NCBI RefSeq assembly: GCF_030816715.1
Contig: NZ_JAUSYH010000001.1
Coordinates: forward strand, 7,750,001-7,814,000
Direction of reading: 5' to 3'
DNA: 64,000 nt
Origin: Streptomyces achromogenes
GTDB taxonomy: Bacteria > Actinomycetota > Actinomycetes > Streptomycetales > Streptomycetaceae
Part shown: positions 12,741 through 21,275 of the stretch, piece after piece
Numbering within the stretch: the stretch's first letter is position 1
Layout: every line of letters starts with the position of its first letter
Notes under the pieces: generated by a model
The model's input: the letters and a program-made list of their open reading frames with translations, nothing else
Told to the model about the DNA's origin: nothing
Databases searched by the model: none
Translations under genes and position numbers: made by a program

Positions 12741-12882
12741 CTCGGCTCTCCTGTTCTCTTCTTGTCGGTCTGTGGTGGTGTGCGCGGGGTGGCCCGTGGG
12801 CCGTGATCCCGGCCGTGGATCCGGGGCCGGCGGCGGCGTCCGGGGAGTGAGGCCGCCGCCGGCCGTTCACGGAACGCCGGGG

Positions 12883-14337
12883 TCAGGCGGCGGCGTGCCC
12901 GCCGCGGGTCAGCCGTGCCACGCACAGCCCGAGGACCAGCACCGCCGGGACGGTCAGTTGGAGCCAGACCGCGGTGGTCCGGTCGCCCCCGATGAGCGTG
13001 GTGAAGTTCTCGATGATCAGCCAGATGGCGCCGGCGATGCCGAGCGCGCCCAGCACCGGCGCGACCAGCGTGTTCCACAGCCGGATGTCGGCGCGGGAGC
13101 GGCGGAAGAAGACGACCACGGAGACGGACGTCAGGAAGTACAGGAGCATCATCGCCAGTACGGCGACTCCGCTGAACCAGGAGAACAGCGTCAGCACCGG
13201 GTCCTTGCCGAGCAGTGCGAACGGGACGACCAGCGCCGCCGCGATCACCGTCTGCACGGTGCCGGCCGCCCAGGGCGAGTGGCGCCGGTTGAGCCTGGTC
13301 AGCCGGCGCGGCAGCAGCCCCTCACGGCCGAGGGAGAACAGATAGCGGTTGGCGGAGTTGTGGAAGGCCAGGATGCCGGCGAACAGCGAGGTGGCCAGCA
13401 GGACGGGCAGCACGTCACCGGCCCAGGAACCGAACAGGGCGGTGATCGGCGCGAACACCCACGACGTCGCGTCACCGGACTCCAGTGCCTTGCCCGCCTG
13501 CGGCGTCGCACCGGACGCACCGTGCGCCGAGACCAGCATCCACGAGGTGAAGGCGAAGAAGCCGGTGACCACCGCGACCGACAGATAGGTGGCGCGCGGC
13601 ACGGTCCTGCGGGGCTCCCGCGCCTCCTCGCCGTAGATGGCGGTGGCCTCGAAGCCGAACATCGACGCCACGGCGAACATCAGCGCCACGCCGGGAGCGC
13701 CCTGGAGCGCGGCGTGCGGCGAGAAGCTCTCGCCGAAGCCGAGGCCCTCGGGGCCGCCGCCCTTGAAGAAGGTCACGAGGGCGAACACGATCAGGATGCT
13801 GAACTCCGCGAGGACGAAGACGGCCAGCAGCTTGGCGCCCATCTCGATGCCGGCCGCGCCGAGCACCTGGACGACCGCCATGGTGAGCAGCGTCCAGACC
13901 CACCACGCGAGGTGCACGTCGGTGTAGTACGCGACGAGGCCGCCGACCGTCGCGCCGTAGAGGCCGTACATGGCGGCCTGGATGGCGCAGTAGGCGAAGA
14001 GGGCGACGGCGGCGCTGCCGGAGCCGGCCGAGCGGCCGAGGCCCTTGCCGATGTACGTGTAGAAGGCGCCGGCGTCCACGACGTGGCGGCCCATGGCGAC
14101 GAAGCCGATGGAGAACAGCAGGACCATGACGCCGGCGGCGAGGTACGCGGCGGGCGCGCCCGCCCCGTTGCCGATGGCGACGGCGATGGGGACCGCCCCG
14201 GCGATGCCGGTCAGCGGGGCCTGGGCGGAGAGGACGAAGAACAGGATGCCCAGGACGCCGAGGGAATCGGGCTTGAGCCTGCCTGTGGTGCTCGTGTCGT
14301 GCGGGGAGTGCGGGGCGACCGCCGTCTGACTGTCCAC
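12883..14337 (-). CDS. APC-superfamily amino acid/amine permease
   Basis: A 484-residue membrane transporter with about twelve helices, starting with the APC pattern ILFFVLSAQAPLTGIAGAVP and containing FGFEATAIYGEEAREPRRT, the GFE motif of the amino acid-polyamine-organocation family. It should import an amino acid or amine; as first gene of the operon ending in the PuuD-like hydrolase it parallels PuuP. I favour GTG 14337 because AGGTGA lies 5 bp upstream; GTG 14346 in the same frame is possible. An operator-like inverted repeat lies about 35 bp upstream. Confidence 0.9.
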   Translation of the reverse strand: MDSQTAVAPHSPHDTSTTGRLKPDSLGVLGILFFVLSAQAPLTGIAGAVPIAVAIGNGAGAPAAYLAAGVMVLLFSIGFVAMGRHVVDAGAFYTYIGKGLGRSAGSGSAAVALFAYCAIQAAMYGLYGATVGGLVAYYTDVHLAWWVWTLLTMAVVQVLGAAGIEMGAKLLAVFVLAEFSILIVFALVTFFKGGGPEGLGFGESFSPHAALQGAPGVALMFAVASMFGFEATAIYGEEAREPRRTVPRATYLSVAVVTGFFAFTSWMLVSAHGASGATPQAGKALESGDATSWVFAPITALFGSWAGDVLPVLLATSLFAGILAFHNSANRYLFSLGREGLLPRRLTRLNRRHSPWAAGTVQTVIAAALVVPFALLGKDPVLTLFSWFSGVAVLAMMLLYFLTSVSVVVFFRRSRADIRLWNTLVAPVLGALGIAGAIWLIIENFTTLIGGDRTTAVWLQLTVPAVLVLGLCVARLTRGGHAAA

Positions 14338-14646
14338 TCGGATCACCTGTCGGGGACGGGAAGGGATGGGAGTTTGTTTTGAGCCAAACGAGTTGCCTCA
14401 TCGTGGTCGCGAACTATCCGTTTGGCAAGGCTCTGCGGAAAGATTTCCGCGCCGGCGCCGGACGCGCCGGCGCCCGGCCCGGAGTCGTCCGTCTCCGGCG
14501 TGCGCCGGGGATCGCCGGCGCGGGACGCCCGACACCGTCCGTCCGGTGCCGGAACAGGGAAACGCGCAGCTCAGAAGATCAAGTGGGTTGGATGATCACG
14601 CGGGTCGGACGGCCCTGCGCGGTCGGAGGCTACGCGCGGTCGGAGG
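14338..14646. other. Intergenic control region of the permease operon
   Basis: This 309-bp interval separates the permease start from the stop of the TetR gene, both on the minus strand. Next to the permease are an inverted repeat (14372-14389) and a second GCCAAACG half-site on the minus strand (about 14419-14426). The centre is GC-rich spacer, and near 14625-14655 there are three short copies of a CGCGGTCGGAGGCTA-like sequence running into the TetR 3' end. I see no gene. Confidence 0.5.
14372..14389. promoter_or_regulatory. Operator-like inverted repeat before the permease operon
   Basis: GTTTG-N8-CAAAC, inside the longer string TTGTTTTGAGCCAAACGAGT (14374-14393). That string matches 17 of 20 positions of the minus strand at 21022-21041, in front of the ferredoxin operon, including the 11-base block GCCAAACGAGT. 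The TetR regulator encoded at 14647-15294 is the natural candidate to bind here. Confidence 0.55.
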
Positions 14647-15294
14647 CTACGCGCGGTCGGAGGGCTCCGCGTGGACGTGGCCGAGGTCGCCGGGGTCGCC
14701 GGCGGCGCGGAGCCTCAGCAGGGAGCGCAGCTGCTCCAGCGCGGCGTCCGTGACGTCGGGCTCGCCGAGGACGAGCTGGTGCAGCACCAGCCCGTCGAGG
14801 GCGGCGAAGACCAGCCGGGCCAGCGCCTCGTCCGCGCCGGCCGGCAGCATCCGGCCCAGCTCGCGCCGGCTGGCCTCGAAGTACTCGTCGTACAGCTCAC
14901 GGATCTGCGGCAGCAGCTCGGGCCGGCGGCGGGACTCCAGCAGCAGTTCGTACTGGAAGGCCTGGGTGCCCGGGTCCGCCGAGACCATCTCGGAGAGCCC
15001 CGTCGAGAAGTCGGCGATCTCCCCGGTGCCCGGCTCGAGCGCGCTGCTGCTCAGCGAGGTGCGGATGGTGTGGGCGAGGGCCGCCTCGATCAGCGCGTCG
15101 CGGGAACCGAAGTGGTGCACGACCAGACCGTGGGTGACCCCGGCCTCCTCCGCGACGGCCCGGTAGGTGAGCCGGCGCAGACCGCCCCGCGCCACCACGC
15201 GCACGGCGGCGTTCAGCAGGGCCTCGCGCCCCTCGCCGTAGTGCAGGCGCTTCCTCGGCCGGCGGCCCGTCGGGGCGTCCGCGGAGTCGGTCAT
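14647..15294 (-). CDS. TetR-family regulator, candidate repressor of the catabolic island
   Basis: A 215-residue TetR-type repressor. After a basic N terminus it has the helix-turn-helix REALLNAAVRVVARGG...LTYRAVAEEAGVTHGLVVHHFGSRDALI (about residues 22-70), then an all-helical ligand domain ending in a DGLVLHQLV helix. It is the last gene of the seven-gene operon that begins with the ferredoxin, so it would be regulated with the enzymes. ATG 15294 was chosen because the frame upstream belongs to the neighbouring hydrolase. Its ligand is presumably a substrate or intermediate of the pathway. Confidence 0.88.
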   Translation of the reverse strand: MTDSADAPTGRRPRKRLHYGEGREALLNAAVRVVARGGLRRLTYRAVAEEAGVTHGLVVHHFGSRDALIEAALAHTIRTSLSSSALEPGTGEIADFSTGLSEMVSADPGTQAFQYELLLESRRRPELLPQIRELYDEYFEASRRELGRMLPAGADEALARLVFAALDGLVLHQLVLGEPDVTDAALEQLRSLLRLRAAGDPGDLGHVHAEPSDRA

Positions 15295-15338
15295 GCCGGT
15301 GACCCTACCCGCCGGCCCGGCGGCGGCCCTCGCGGGTG

Positions 15339-16184
15339 TCATCGCCGGGGCGGGCGGACGCCGCGGAACTCCCAGTCGCCGCCGAGCGCGGTGGACAGCA
15401 CCTCCTCGGACTCGGTGGGCTGGGCGCCGACGTCGGCGCGGACCGCGGTCGGGCCGGTCACGATGTGGTTGGTGAGCCGCCCGAGGCCCTCGACCTCCAC
15501 CTCGACGACGTCTCCCGGCTGGACGGGCCGCGAGTTCGCCGGGGTGCCGGACAGCAGGACGTCGCCGGGGTGGAGGGTGATGGTGCGGGCGATGTCGGCG
15601 ACGAGATAGTGCATGTCCCACTGCATCTCGTCGGTCGAACCGTCCTGCGCGACCTCGCCGTTGACGTACGTGCGCAGCCGCTTTCCGCGGAAGTCCCAGT
15701 CGGTGACCAGCCCCGGCCCGAGCGGGCACAGGGTGTCGGAGCCCTTCACCCGGAGCATGGAGCCGGCGTCGGTGTCGCGGAAGTCGTGCAGACCGTAGTC
15801 GTTGGCGACGGTGTAGCCCGCGATGAACTCCCCGGCCTCGGCGGGCGAGATGTTGCGCGCGGTCCTGCCGATCACGATGGCGACCTCGCCCTCGTAGTTG
15901 AGCCATTTGCAGCCCTCCGGGCGGACGATCGCGCCGCGGTGGGAGTTGAGGGAGGAGGTCGGCTTGTGGAAGTACGTGGGGGTGGCCGGGAGGTCGATCC
16001 CGAACTCGTCCACGCGGCTTCGGTGGTTGAGGTGGACGGCGATCACCTTCGACGGCACGACCGGCGGCAGGTGCTGCGCCTCCTCGGTCTTGACGCGACG
16101 GCCGTCGCCGGCGACGAGTTCGTCCCCGTCGACGGTGACCTGGACGGCGGCGCCGTCGAGGAGGATGCGGCGGTACTCGGGCAT
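15339..16184 (-). CDS. Fumarylacetoacetate-hydrolase-family isomerase/decarboxylase (HpaG-like)
   Basis: A 281-residue FAH-fold protein. The C-terminal domain has the metal-site pattern LNYEGEVAIVIGRTARNI, VANDYGLHDFRDTDAGS and GDVLLSGTPANS. In homoprotocatechuate degradation this family decarboxylates 5-oxopent-3-ene-1,2,5-tricarboxylate and isomerises the product. Here the gene follows the dioxygenase by 10 bp in the same operon, which supports that role. It has one FAH domain with an N-terminal extension, not the two-domain fusion of enteric HpaG. The exact step is inferred. Confidence 0.85.
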   Translation of the reverse strand: MPEYRRILLDGAAVQVTVDGDELVAGDGRRVKTEEAQHLPPVVPSKVIAVHLNHRSRVDEFGIDLPATPTYFHKPTSSLNSHRGAIVRPEGCKWLNYEGEVAIVIGRTARNISPAEAGEFIAGYTVANDYGLHDFRDTDAGSMLRVKGSDTLCPLGPGLVTDWDFRGKRLRTYVNGEVAQDGSTDEMQWDMHYLVADIARTITLHPGDVLLSGTPANSRPVQPGDVVEVEVEGLGRLTNHIVTGPTAVRADVGAQPTESEEVLSTALGGDWEFRGVRPPRR

Positions 16185-16194
16185 GGCGGGGCTC

Positions 16195-17175
16195 CTAGGG
16201 GTGGCTGTGCGGGGTGCGGCCGGCGGCGGGACGGCTGTCCGGGAGGCTGCCGGGCGGGGTGTGCGCCGGGCCGGCCGCGGCCGGAGCCGTGCCGGTCCAG
16301 CCGTCGGACGGGCGGTCGAACCAGAGGTGCACCTGGCCGGTGCCGATCGAGTTCTCGTACTCCCCGTACTGGCGGGCGGTCGCGACGCAGGCCTGCTCGC
16401 CGAGGGCGCCGGCCATCATCAGGTAGTGGAAGAACTTCGCCTCGGGCCGGTACTTCCAGAACTCGTCCATCGTGTCGAGGACCTTGTCGTGACGGCCCTC
16501 CTTGAACCAGGCGATGCGCTCGTGGTCGGCCTCGCGGGCCTCGGGCGTGCGGATGTGCACCGGGTCGCTGGACTCGTGGTCGCGCAGTTCGCGCAGCGGC
16601 CAGAAGGTGTGCGAGAGGGCGCCGGACGCGATGAGCAGGACACGGCGGCCGGGGGTGGCGGCGATGCCGTCGGCCAGCGCGCGGCCGAGCCGCAGATGGT
16701 CCTCCATGTCACCGGTCTGGCACACCCCGATGGTCACCCACCGCTTGTCGGGCAGCCCCTCGCCGAGGAACTTCCACAGGTTGATCGTGGCGTAGTAGAC
16801 CGGCAGGTAGTCGTCCTCGATCGCGGTGATCCAGGTGCCGTGTTGGTCCGCGAACTTCTCTATGTTCTCCGCGAGTTCGGGGTCTCCGGGAAAGTCGTAC
16901 GGCATCCGGCACATGCCGCGCGGCAGCTCCTCGGAGGTGAACAGCCCGGCGCGGCGCCGCTGGGCGGTGACGACGAACTCGACGGTCGTCGCCCAGTGCG
17001 AGTCGAGGACGACGACGGTGTCGTAGTCGTCGCGGGCGAAGACGTCCTCGCGCAGCTGCCGCAGCCCGGTGACGAGGGTGATCTCCTTGCCCTGGTTGAG
17101 CTTCCGCCGTTCCTGCTCGGGAAGCACGATGGTGGGGACGTGGGCGAGCAGCCCCGCCCCGACGATCTCACCCAT
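16195..17175 (-). CDS. hpaD: 3,4-dihydroxyphenylacetate 2,3-dioxygenase, type II extradiol (HpaD-like)
   Basis: A 326-residue LigB-type ring-cleavage dioxygenase. Shared with enteric HpaD are LAHVPTIVLPE near the start (metal ligand histidine), VVLDSHW (second histidine), GLFTSEELPR, LLIASGALSHTFW and SIGTGQVHLWF near the end. It would open the catechol ring of homoprotocatechuate next to the side chain to give 5-carboxymethyl-2-hydroxymuconate semialdehyde, using Fe(II) or Mn(II). The last 40 residues are a proline/alanine-rich tail not needed for the fold. Its start overlaps the end of the dehydrogenase gene by 8 bp. Confidence 0.88.
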   Translation of the reverse strand: MGEIVGAGLLAHVPTIVLPEQERRKLNQGKEITLVTGLRQLREDVFARDDYDTVVVLDSHWATTVEFVVTAQRRRAGLFTSEELPRGMCRMPYDFPGDPELAENIEKFADQHGTWITAIEDDYLPVYYATINLWKFLGEGLPDKRWVTIGVCQTGDMEDHLRLGRALADGIAATPGRRVLLIASGALSHTFWPLRELRDHESSDPVHIRTPEAREADHERIAWFKEGRHDKVLDTMDEFWKYRPEAKFFHYLMMAGALGEQACVATARQYGEYENSIGTGQVHLWFDRPSDGWTGTAPAAAGPAHTPPGSLPDSRPAAGRTPHSHP

Positions 17176-18634
17176 GGTCCTGACTCCATCCGTTCGGCGC
17201 GGTCACGGTGTTCTTCAGGTCGCAGTAGAAGTCGAAGCTCCAGGAGCCGCCCTCGCGGCCGACGCCGGACTGGCGGGAGCCGCCGAAGGGAGCCTGGAGG
17301 TCGCGGACGAAGAAGCAGTTGACCCAGACCGTGCCCGCCACCAGTCGTGCCGTGACGCGCTCGGCGCGCTCACGGTCGCCGGTGACGAGGGTGGCCGCCA
17401 GGCCGAAGCGGGTGTCGTTGGCGAGCCGGACGGCTTCGTCCTCGGTGGTGAAGGGCTGCAGCGTGAGGACGGGACCGAAGACCTCTTCCTGGACGATCTC
17501 CGAGTCCTGGGCCACGTCGGTGAGCAGCGTCGGCGCGTAGTACTGACCGTCCTTGCGGTGCCCGCCGATGACCGCGCGTGCCCCGGCGTCGAGCGCCCGC
17601 CGCACGAACCCGTCGATCTTCTCCAGCTGGCGCGGGTGGATGCTCGGCCCGATGTCGGTGGCCTCCTCGCGGGGGTCGCCCTGGGTGAGCTGCCCGGCCT
17701 TCTCGACGAACCGCCGGGTGAACTCCTCGGCGACCGACTCCTCGACCAGGAACCGGGTGGCGGCCAGGCAGACCTGGCCGGCGTTGTCGTACTGCTCCAC
17801 CGCCAGGTCGACGGCGAGGTCGAGGTCGGCGTCGGCGAACACCAGCAGCGGTGACTTGCCGCCGAGTTCGAGGCTGAGCGGGGTGAGGTGGGCGGCGGCC
17901 GATGCGGCGATCCGCCGGGCCGTCGGGACCGAGCCGGTGAAGCTGATGCGGCGGACGTCCGGGTGGGAGGTGAGCGCGTCGCCGATCTCGGAGCCGTAGC
18001 CCTGGACCACGTTCAGCACCCCGGCCGGCAGCCCGGCCTCGGCGGCGATGTCCGCGAGCAGGGACGCGGTCAGCGGGGACCACTCGGCGGGCTTGAGGAC
18101 CACGGTGTTGCCGGCGGCGAGGGCCGGGGCGACCTTCCAGGTGGCGAGCATGAGCGGGGCGTTCCACGGGGTGATCAGCACGCTCGGGCCCGCCGGGTCC
18201 CAGGAGACGTGGTTGGTGTGGCCCCGGGTCTCGAAGTCCTCGTGGTCCAGCTTCAGCAGCCAGTCGGCGAAGAAGCGGAAGTTGTGCGCCACCCGGGGCA
18301 TCACCCCGCGGCGGTGCGAGCGCAGCAGGGCCCCGTTGTCGGTGGTCTCGACGATCGCCAGATCCTCGAGCCGCTTCTCCACGCCGTCGGCGACGGCGTG
18401 CAGGATCCGGGCGCGTGTCGCGCGCGGGGTGGCCGCCCAGGCGGGAAAGGCGGCCTTGGCGGCGGCCACGGCGGCGGCGGCCTGAGCCGGGGTGCCGCGC
18501 GCGATCTCGCCGATCGCGCGGCCGTCGATGGGCGAGACGTCGGTGAACGTCTCGGCGGAGGCGACGCGTTCGCCGCCGATCCAGTGCCGTGTGTCGACGG
18601 TGACCCCGGCCACCGTGAGGGTGTGCTCGATCAT
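17168..18634 (-). CDS. hpaE: 5-carboxymethyl-2-hydroxymuconate semialdehyde dehydrogenase (HpaE-like)
   Basis: A 488-residue aldehyde dehydrogenase with ITPWNAPLMLATWKVAPALAAG, GSVPTARR, the base in LELGGKSPLLVF, the catalytic cysteine in NAGQVCLAATR and the end motif FGGSRQSGVGREGG. The last motif and the overlap with the ring-cleavage dioxygenase gene mark it as the dehydrogenase that oxidises the ring-cleavage product to 5-carboxymethyl-2-hydroxymuconate. It is clearly different from the PuuC-like dehydrogenase 6 kb away. The ATG start at 18634 follows the acetoacetate-decarboxylase-like gene by 33 bp. Confidence 0.87.
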   Translation of the reverse strand: MIEHTLTVAGVTVDTRHWIGGERVASAETFTDVSPIDGRAIGEIARGTPAQAAAAVAAAKAAFPAWAATPRATRARILHAVADGVEKRLEDLAIVETTDNGALLRSHRRGVMPRVAHNFRFFADWLLKLDHEDFETRGHTNHVSWDPAGPSVLITPWNAPLMLATWKVAPALAAGNTVVLKPAEWSPLTASLLADIAAEAGLPAGVLNVVQGYGSEIGDALTSHPDVRRISFTGSVPTARRIAASAAAHLTPLSLELGGKSPLLVFADADLDLAVDLAVEQYDNAGQVCLAATRFLVEESVAEEFTRRFVEKAGQLTQGDPREEATDIGPSIHPRQLEKIDGFVRRALDAGARAVIGGHRKDGQYYAPTLLTDVAQDSEIVQEEVFGPVLTLQPFTTEDEAVRLANDTRFGLAATLVTGDRERAERVTARLVAGTVWVNCFFVRDLQAPFGGSRQSGVGREGGSWSFDFYCDLKNTVTAPNGWSQDHG

Positions 18635-18667
18635 GCCGGTCTCCAGGTTCTGTGATGCGTGAGGGGG

Positions 18668-19474
18668 TTACTCGGCGCCCGAGGTGCCGGACTCCAGCAG
18701 CCGGCCGCCGTCCCAGACGACGCCGACCTGCCGGTAGTAGGCGGCGATCGGTTCGTGGATCTCCAGGCGGGCCAGTTCCTCCGTGGGCGCCTCGAACAGC
18801 TCGAGTTCGGCCTCGCCGACCCACGCGGGACCCGCCTCGAAGGACGCCGCACCGGTCTCGATCAGCTCGTCGAGGGCCGGCCCCTTCCCCTTCTCGATCG
18901 AGGGCAGCCAGCGGTGGTGGGCCATGGGGTGCGCGTTGACGAACCCGTTCGTCTCCGACGGCTCGCGCAGCGTCACCACCGTCTGGGCCAGCCGCCGGTC
19001 CGCCGCGGCCAGCGTCGCCCCGAACCGGGCTCCCGCCTCGATGCGCGGGGCCGGCCCGTAGGGGTGCGGGCGGGTCTGGTGGATGGAGCCGAGCTTCTTC
19101 GGGTAGCCCTGGTGCAGTCCGCGGGCGATGGCGAAGTCCTTGTCGACCCAGATGTAGACGCACCGCGAGTAGGTCTGTCCCCGGTACCGGCAGCGGACGA
19201 CCGCGAAGGCCTCCTTGTACTGGGAGAGCACCGGGTCGAGCAGCTCGTCGCCGGAGGCGGCGCAGGACTGCCAGTCGGCCCAGATCAACGCCACCGCCCC
19301 GGGGTCCTCGTCGGCGAGCTCCAGCGGCTCGGGCAGCAGTTCGCGCACCCGGGCCGGATCGGTCCGGTACTCGACGGTGAGCAGGTCGCCGGAGTAGCGC
19401 CACGGCGGCGACGGGATCAGCGACGAGGCGCCGCTCGCCGTCTTGGGGTGGAAGTAACCACGGACAGGGGACAT
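18668..19474 (-). CDS. Acetoacetate-decarboxylase-like protein
   Basis: A 268-residue protein of the acetoacetate decarboxylase family, recognised by LHQGYPKKLGSI, the segment that carries the Schiff-base lysine of that family (lysines 126 and 127 here), and by PEPLELADEDPGAVALIWADWQ. Family enzymes decarboxylate beta-keto acids or perform related Schiff-base chemistry on oxo acids. Embedded between the ferredoxin reductase and the ring-cleavage genes, it may act on an oxo acid intermediate; this is inference. ATG 19474 was chosen because the residues before it read as out-of-frame neighbour sequence. Confidence 0.8.
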   Translation of the reverse strand: MSPVRGYFHPKTASGASSLIPSPPWRYSGDLLTVEYRTDPARVRELLPEPLELADEDPGAVALIWADWQSCAASGDELLDPVLSQYKEAFAVVRCRYRGQTYSRCVYIWVDKDFAIARGLHQGYPKKLGSIHQTRPHPYGPAPRIEAGARFGATLAAADRRLAQTVVTLREPSETNGFVNAHPMAHHRWLPSIEKGKGPALDELIETGAASFEAGPAWVGEAELELFEAPTEELARLEIHEPIAAYYRQVGVVWDGGRLLESGTSGAE

Positions 19475-19485
19475 GACGGGCTTCC

Positions 19486-20694
19486 TTACGGGGTGAGGGC
19501 GGGCGACTTCAGCAGCTGGGCGCGGTAGCGGGCGGCGGCCGTCGCGGTGGCCGGACCGCCGAGGGCGACGACGCCGACCAGCCGGCCGCCGGTGTGGTAG
19601 CCGACCAGGACGTCCCCCTCGGGGTCGCCGTCCAGGACGCGTACGTCGTCCGTGCCGAGACCGGGCGCCCCGAAGGACTGCAGGCGGAAGTCGTGCTGGT
19701 CGCTCCAGAAGGTGGGCAGCGGAGCGAAGGGGCCGGGACCGGCGTCGGCGCCGGTGAGACCGGCGACCAGGGTCTTCGCGGCGTGCCGGGCGGTGTCGGT
19801 GGGGATCGACCAGTGCTCGACGCGGCGGGGAACGCCGTCGTAACGGGCGTTGGGGAAGCGGGCCACGTCGCCGACGGCGACCACGTCGGGCCGGCCGCCG
19901 ACCCGCAGCCGGTCGTCGGTCAGGACGCCGTCGGCGAGGTCGAGGCCGTTGCCGTCGAGCCATTCCACGTTGGCGACCGAGCCGACCGACTCGACCACCA
20001 CGTCGGCGGGCAGCACGCGGCCGTCTGACAGGACGACGCCGGTCACCCGCTCGTCGCCCCGGAAGCCGGCCACTCCCGTGCCCAGCGCGAAGCGCACCCC
20101 GCGCTCCTCGTGCCGTTTCAGCAGCGCGCGGCCGAGCAGCTCGCCGAGCGGGCCGGCCATGGGCAGGGGCAGCGGGTCGACGACGGTCACCTCGGTCACG
20201 CCGAGACGGACGGCGGTGGCGGCGACCTCGCAGCCGATGAATCCCGCGCCGACGACGACCAGCCGGACCCCGGGTCCGGTCAGCTCGTCGCGCAGGCCCT
20301 TCGCGTCGTCCAGCGTGCGGACGGTGTGGCGGCCGGCGAGCGGTCCGGGGCAGCGCAGCCGTCTCGGCCGCATCCCGGTGGCGACGACCAGCCCGTCGTA
20401 GGACAGCGCGCGGCCGTCGTCGAGGGCGACGGTCCGTTCGTCGAGCCGGGCGGCGACGACCTTCGTGCCGAGCAGCCACTCCACGTCGGCCGCGGACGCC
20501 TTCGGGGTGAAGGCCAGTGACGCGAACGGCGCCTTGCCGGCCAGCACGTCCTTGGACAGCGGAGGCCGGTTGTAGGGCATGTGGGGCTCGTCGCCGACGA
20601 CGGTGACGGACCCGGTCCAGCCCGCCGCGCGCAGCTGCTCGGCGGCGCGCAGTCCGCCCATCGAGCCGCCCGCGACGACAATCGTCCCGGTCAT
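19486..20694 (-). CDS. FAD-dependent ferredoxin reductase
   Basis: A 402-residue reductase of the class supplying electrons to P450 and Rieske systems. It has the FAD-binding VVAGGSMGGLRAAEQL at the N terminus, PYNRPPLSKDVLAG, the NAD-binding VVVGAGFIGCEVAA near residue 150, and DVVAVGDVARFPN. Its start lies 4 bp from the stop of the ferredoxin gene, so NADH-reductase-ferredoxin forms an electron chain, very probably for the P450 encoded on the other strand at 22854-24167. The C-terminal domain is of the reductase type. Confidence 0.92.
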   Translation of the reverse strand: MTGTIVVAGGSMGGLRAAEQLRAAGWTGSVTVVGDEPHMPYNRPPLSKDVLAGKAPFASLAFTPKASAADVEWLLGTKVVAARLDERTVALDDGRALSYDGLVVATGMRPRRLRCPGPLAGRHTVRTLDDAKGLRDELTGPGVRLVVVGAGFIGCEVAATAVRLGVTEVTVVDPLPLPMAGPLGELLGRALLKRHEERGVRFALGTGVAGFRGDERVTGVVLSDGRVLPADVVVESVGSVANVEWLDGNGLDLADGVLTDDRLRVGGRPDVVAVGDVARFPNARYDGVPRRVEHWSIPTDTARHAAKTLVAGLTGADAGPGPFAPLPTFWSDQHDFRLQSFGAPGLGTDDVRVLDGDPEGDVLVGYHTGGRLVGVVALGGPATATAAARYRAQLLKSPALTP

Positions 20695-20698
20695 GGGA

Positions 20699-20887
20699 TC
20701 AGCCCTCGATCCGGATGGCCTGCAAGGGGCAGACGTCGGCGGCTTCCTCGACCTCGTCGCGCAGAGCTTCGTCGGCGTCGGGGACGTAGGCGAGCCGTCC
20801 GTCGTCGTCCAGCGAGAAGACGTCCGGGGCGGCGAAGACGCACTGGCCGTGGTCCTGGCACTTGTTCATGTCGACGACGACCTTCAT
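20699..20887 (-). CDS. [3Fe-4S]-type ferredoxin for a P450
   Basis: A 62-residue ferredoxin. Only three cluster cysteines are visible: C10 and C16 in KCQDHGQC and C53 in DVCPLQA. The C-x2-H-x2-C spacing is that of the actinobacterial [3Fe-4S] ferredoxins that serve cytochromes P450. ATG 20887 has GGAGG 6 bp upstream. It is the first gene of the seven-gene operon running down to the TetR regulator, behind a TTGACC-N17-TATGTT promoter. Confidence 0.92.
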   Translation of the reverse strand: MKVVVDMNKCQDHGQCVFAAPDVFSLDDDGRLAYVPDADEALRDEVEEAADVCPLQAIRIEG

Positions 20888-21020
20888 GGCGGTCCTCCTG
20901 AGGGGTGAGCGCATCGGAGCGGAGGGGGAGGAGGTGGGAGGGCCCGGCCCGCGGGCCGCAAGCGTCCGGTGAGGGCCGGGCCCCGGTGCCACAGGGCGGC
21001 GGGAGAGCCGCCGCCCTGAC

Positions 21021-21065
21021 TCGTTTGGCGTCAAACAACATAGGAAGCCGTCGCCCCCTGGTCAA
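21021..21065 (-). promoter_or_regulatory. Promoter with overlapping operator for the ferredoxin operon
   Basis: On the minus strand TTGACC (21065-21060) is followed after 17 bp by TATGTT (21042-21037), a good housekeeping-type promoter. Immediately downstream, over the start point, is GTTTGACGCCAAAC, a GTTTG-N4-CAAAC inverted repeat followed by GAGT. A repressor bound here would block transcription. Related sequences lie before the permease operon and the ligase gene. Confidence 0.65.
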
Positions 21066-21102
21066 TACCTGTCCAGATGGATAAATTTTTTCCACCGCCC
21101 CC

Positions 21103-21150
21103 TTGCGGGGTCGCGACTCCCTTCCCTACCGTTCGGGATCAAACGAACGG
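21103..21150 (+). promoter_or_regulatory. Putative promoter and operator for the ligase-P450 unit
   Basis: TTGCGG (21103-21108) and TACCGT (21127-21132) are 18 bp apart. Overlapping the -10 and start region is the inverted repeat CCGTTCG-N8-CGAACGG (21129-21135 and 21144-21150), which contains ATCAAACGA, resembling the CCAAACGA core of the two other operators. Placement over the start point again suggests repression. The -35 match is mediocre. Confidence 0.45.
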
Positions 21151-21275
21151 CTCCAGGGGTTCGCCCGGGACCGTCTTCCCGCTCCCTCCCGGCCCCGGAC
21201 CCGCCTCCTGTGCGCCTCCCGTCCGGCCGTCGCCCCCCCCGAGGGAGCCCCGCCTTTCCGCCCTAGGAGAACCCG

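Larger units (their letters stand above)
20888..21275. other. Divergent promoter region of the ferredoxin and ligase operons
   Basis: This 388-bp interval separates the oppositely transcribed ferredoxin and glutamine-synthetase-like genes. It contains a well-formed minus-strand promoter and operator (21021-21065), an AT-rich tract near 21078-21093 that is rare in this genome, and a plus-strand promoter-like pair with an inverted repeat (21103-21150). The remainder is GC-rich leader sequence. Confidence 0.6.
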
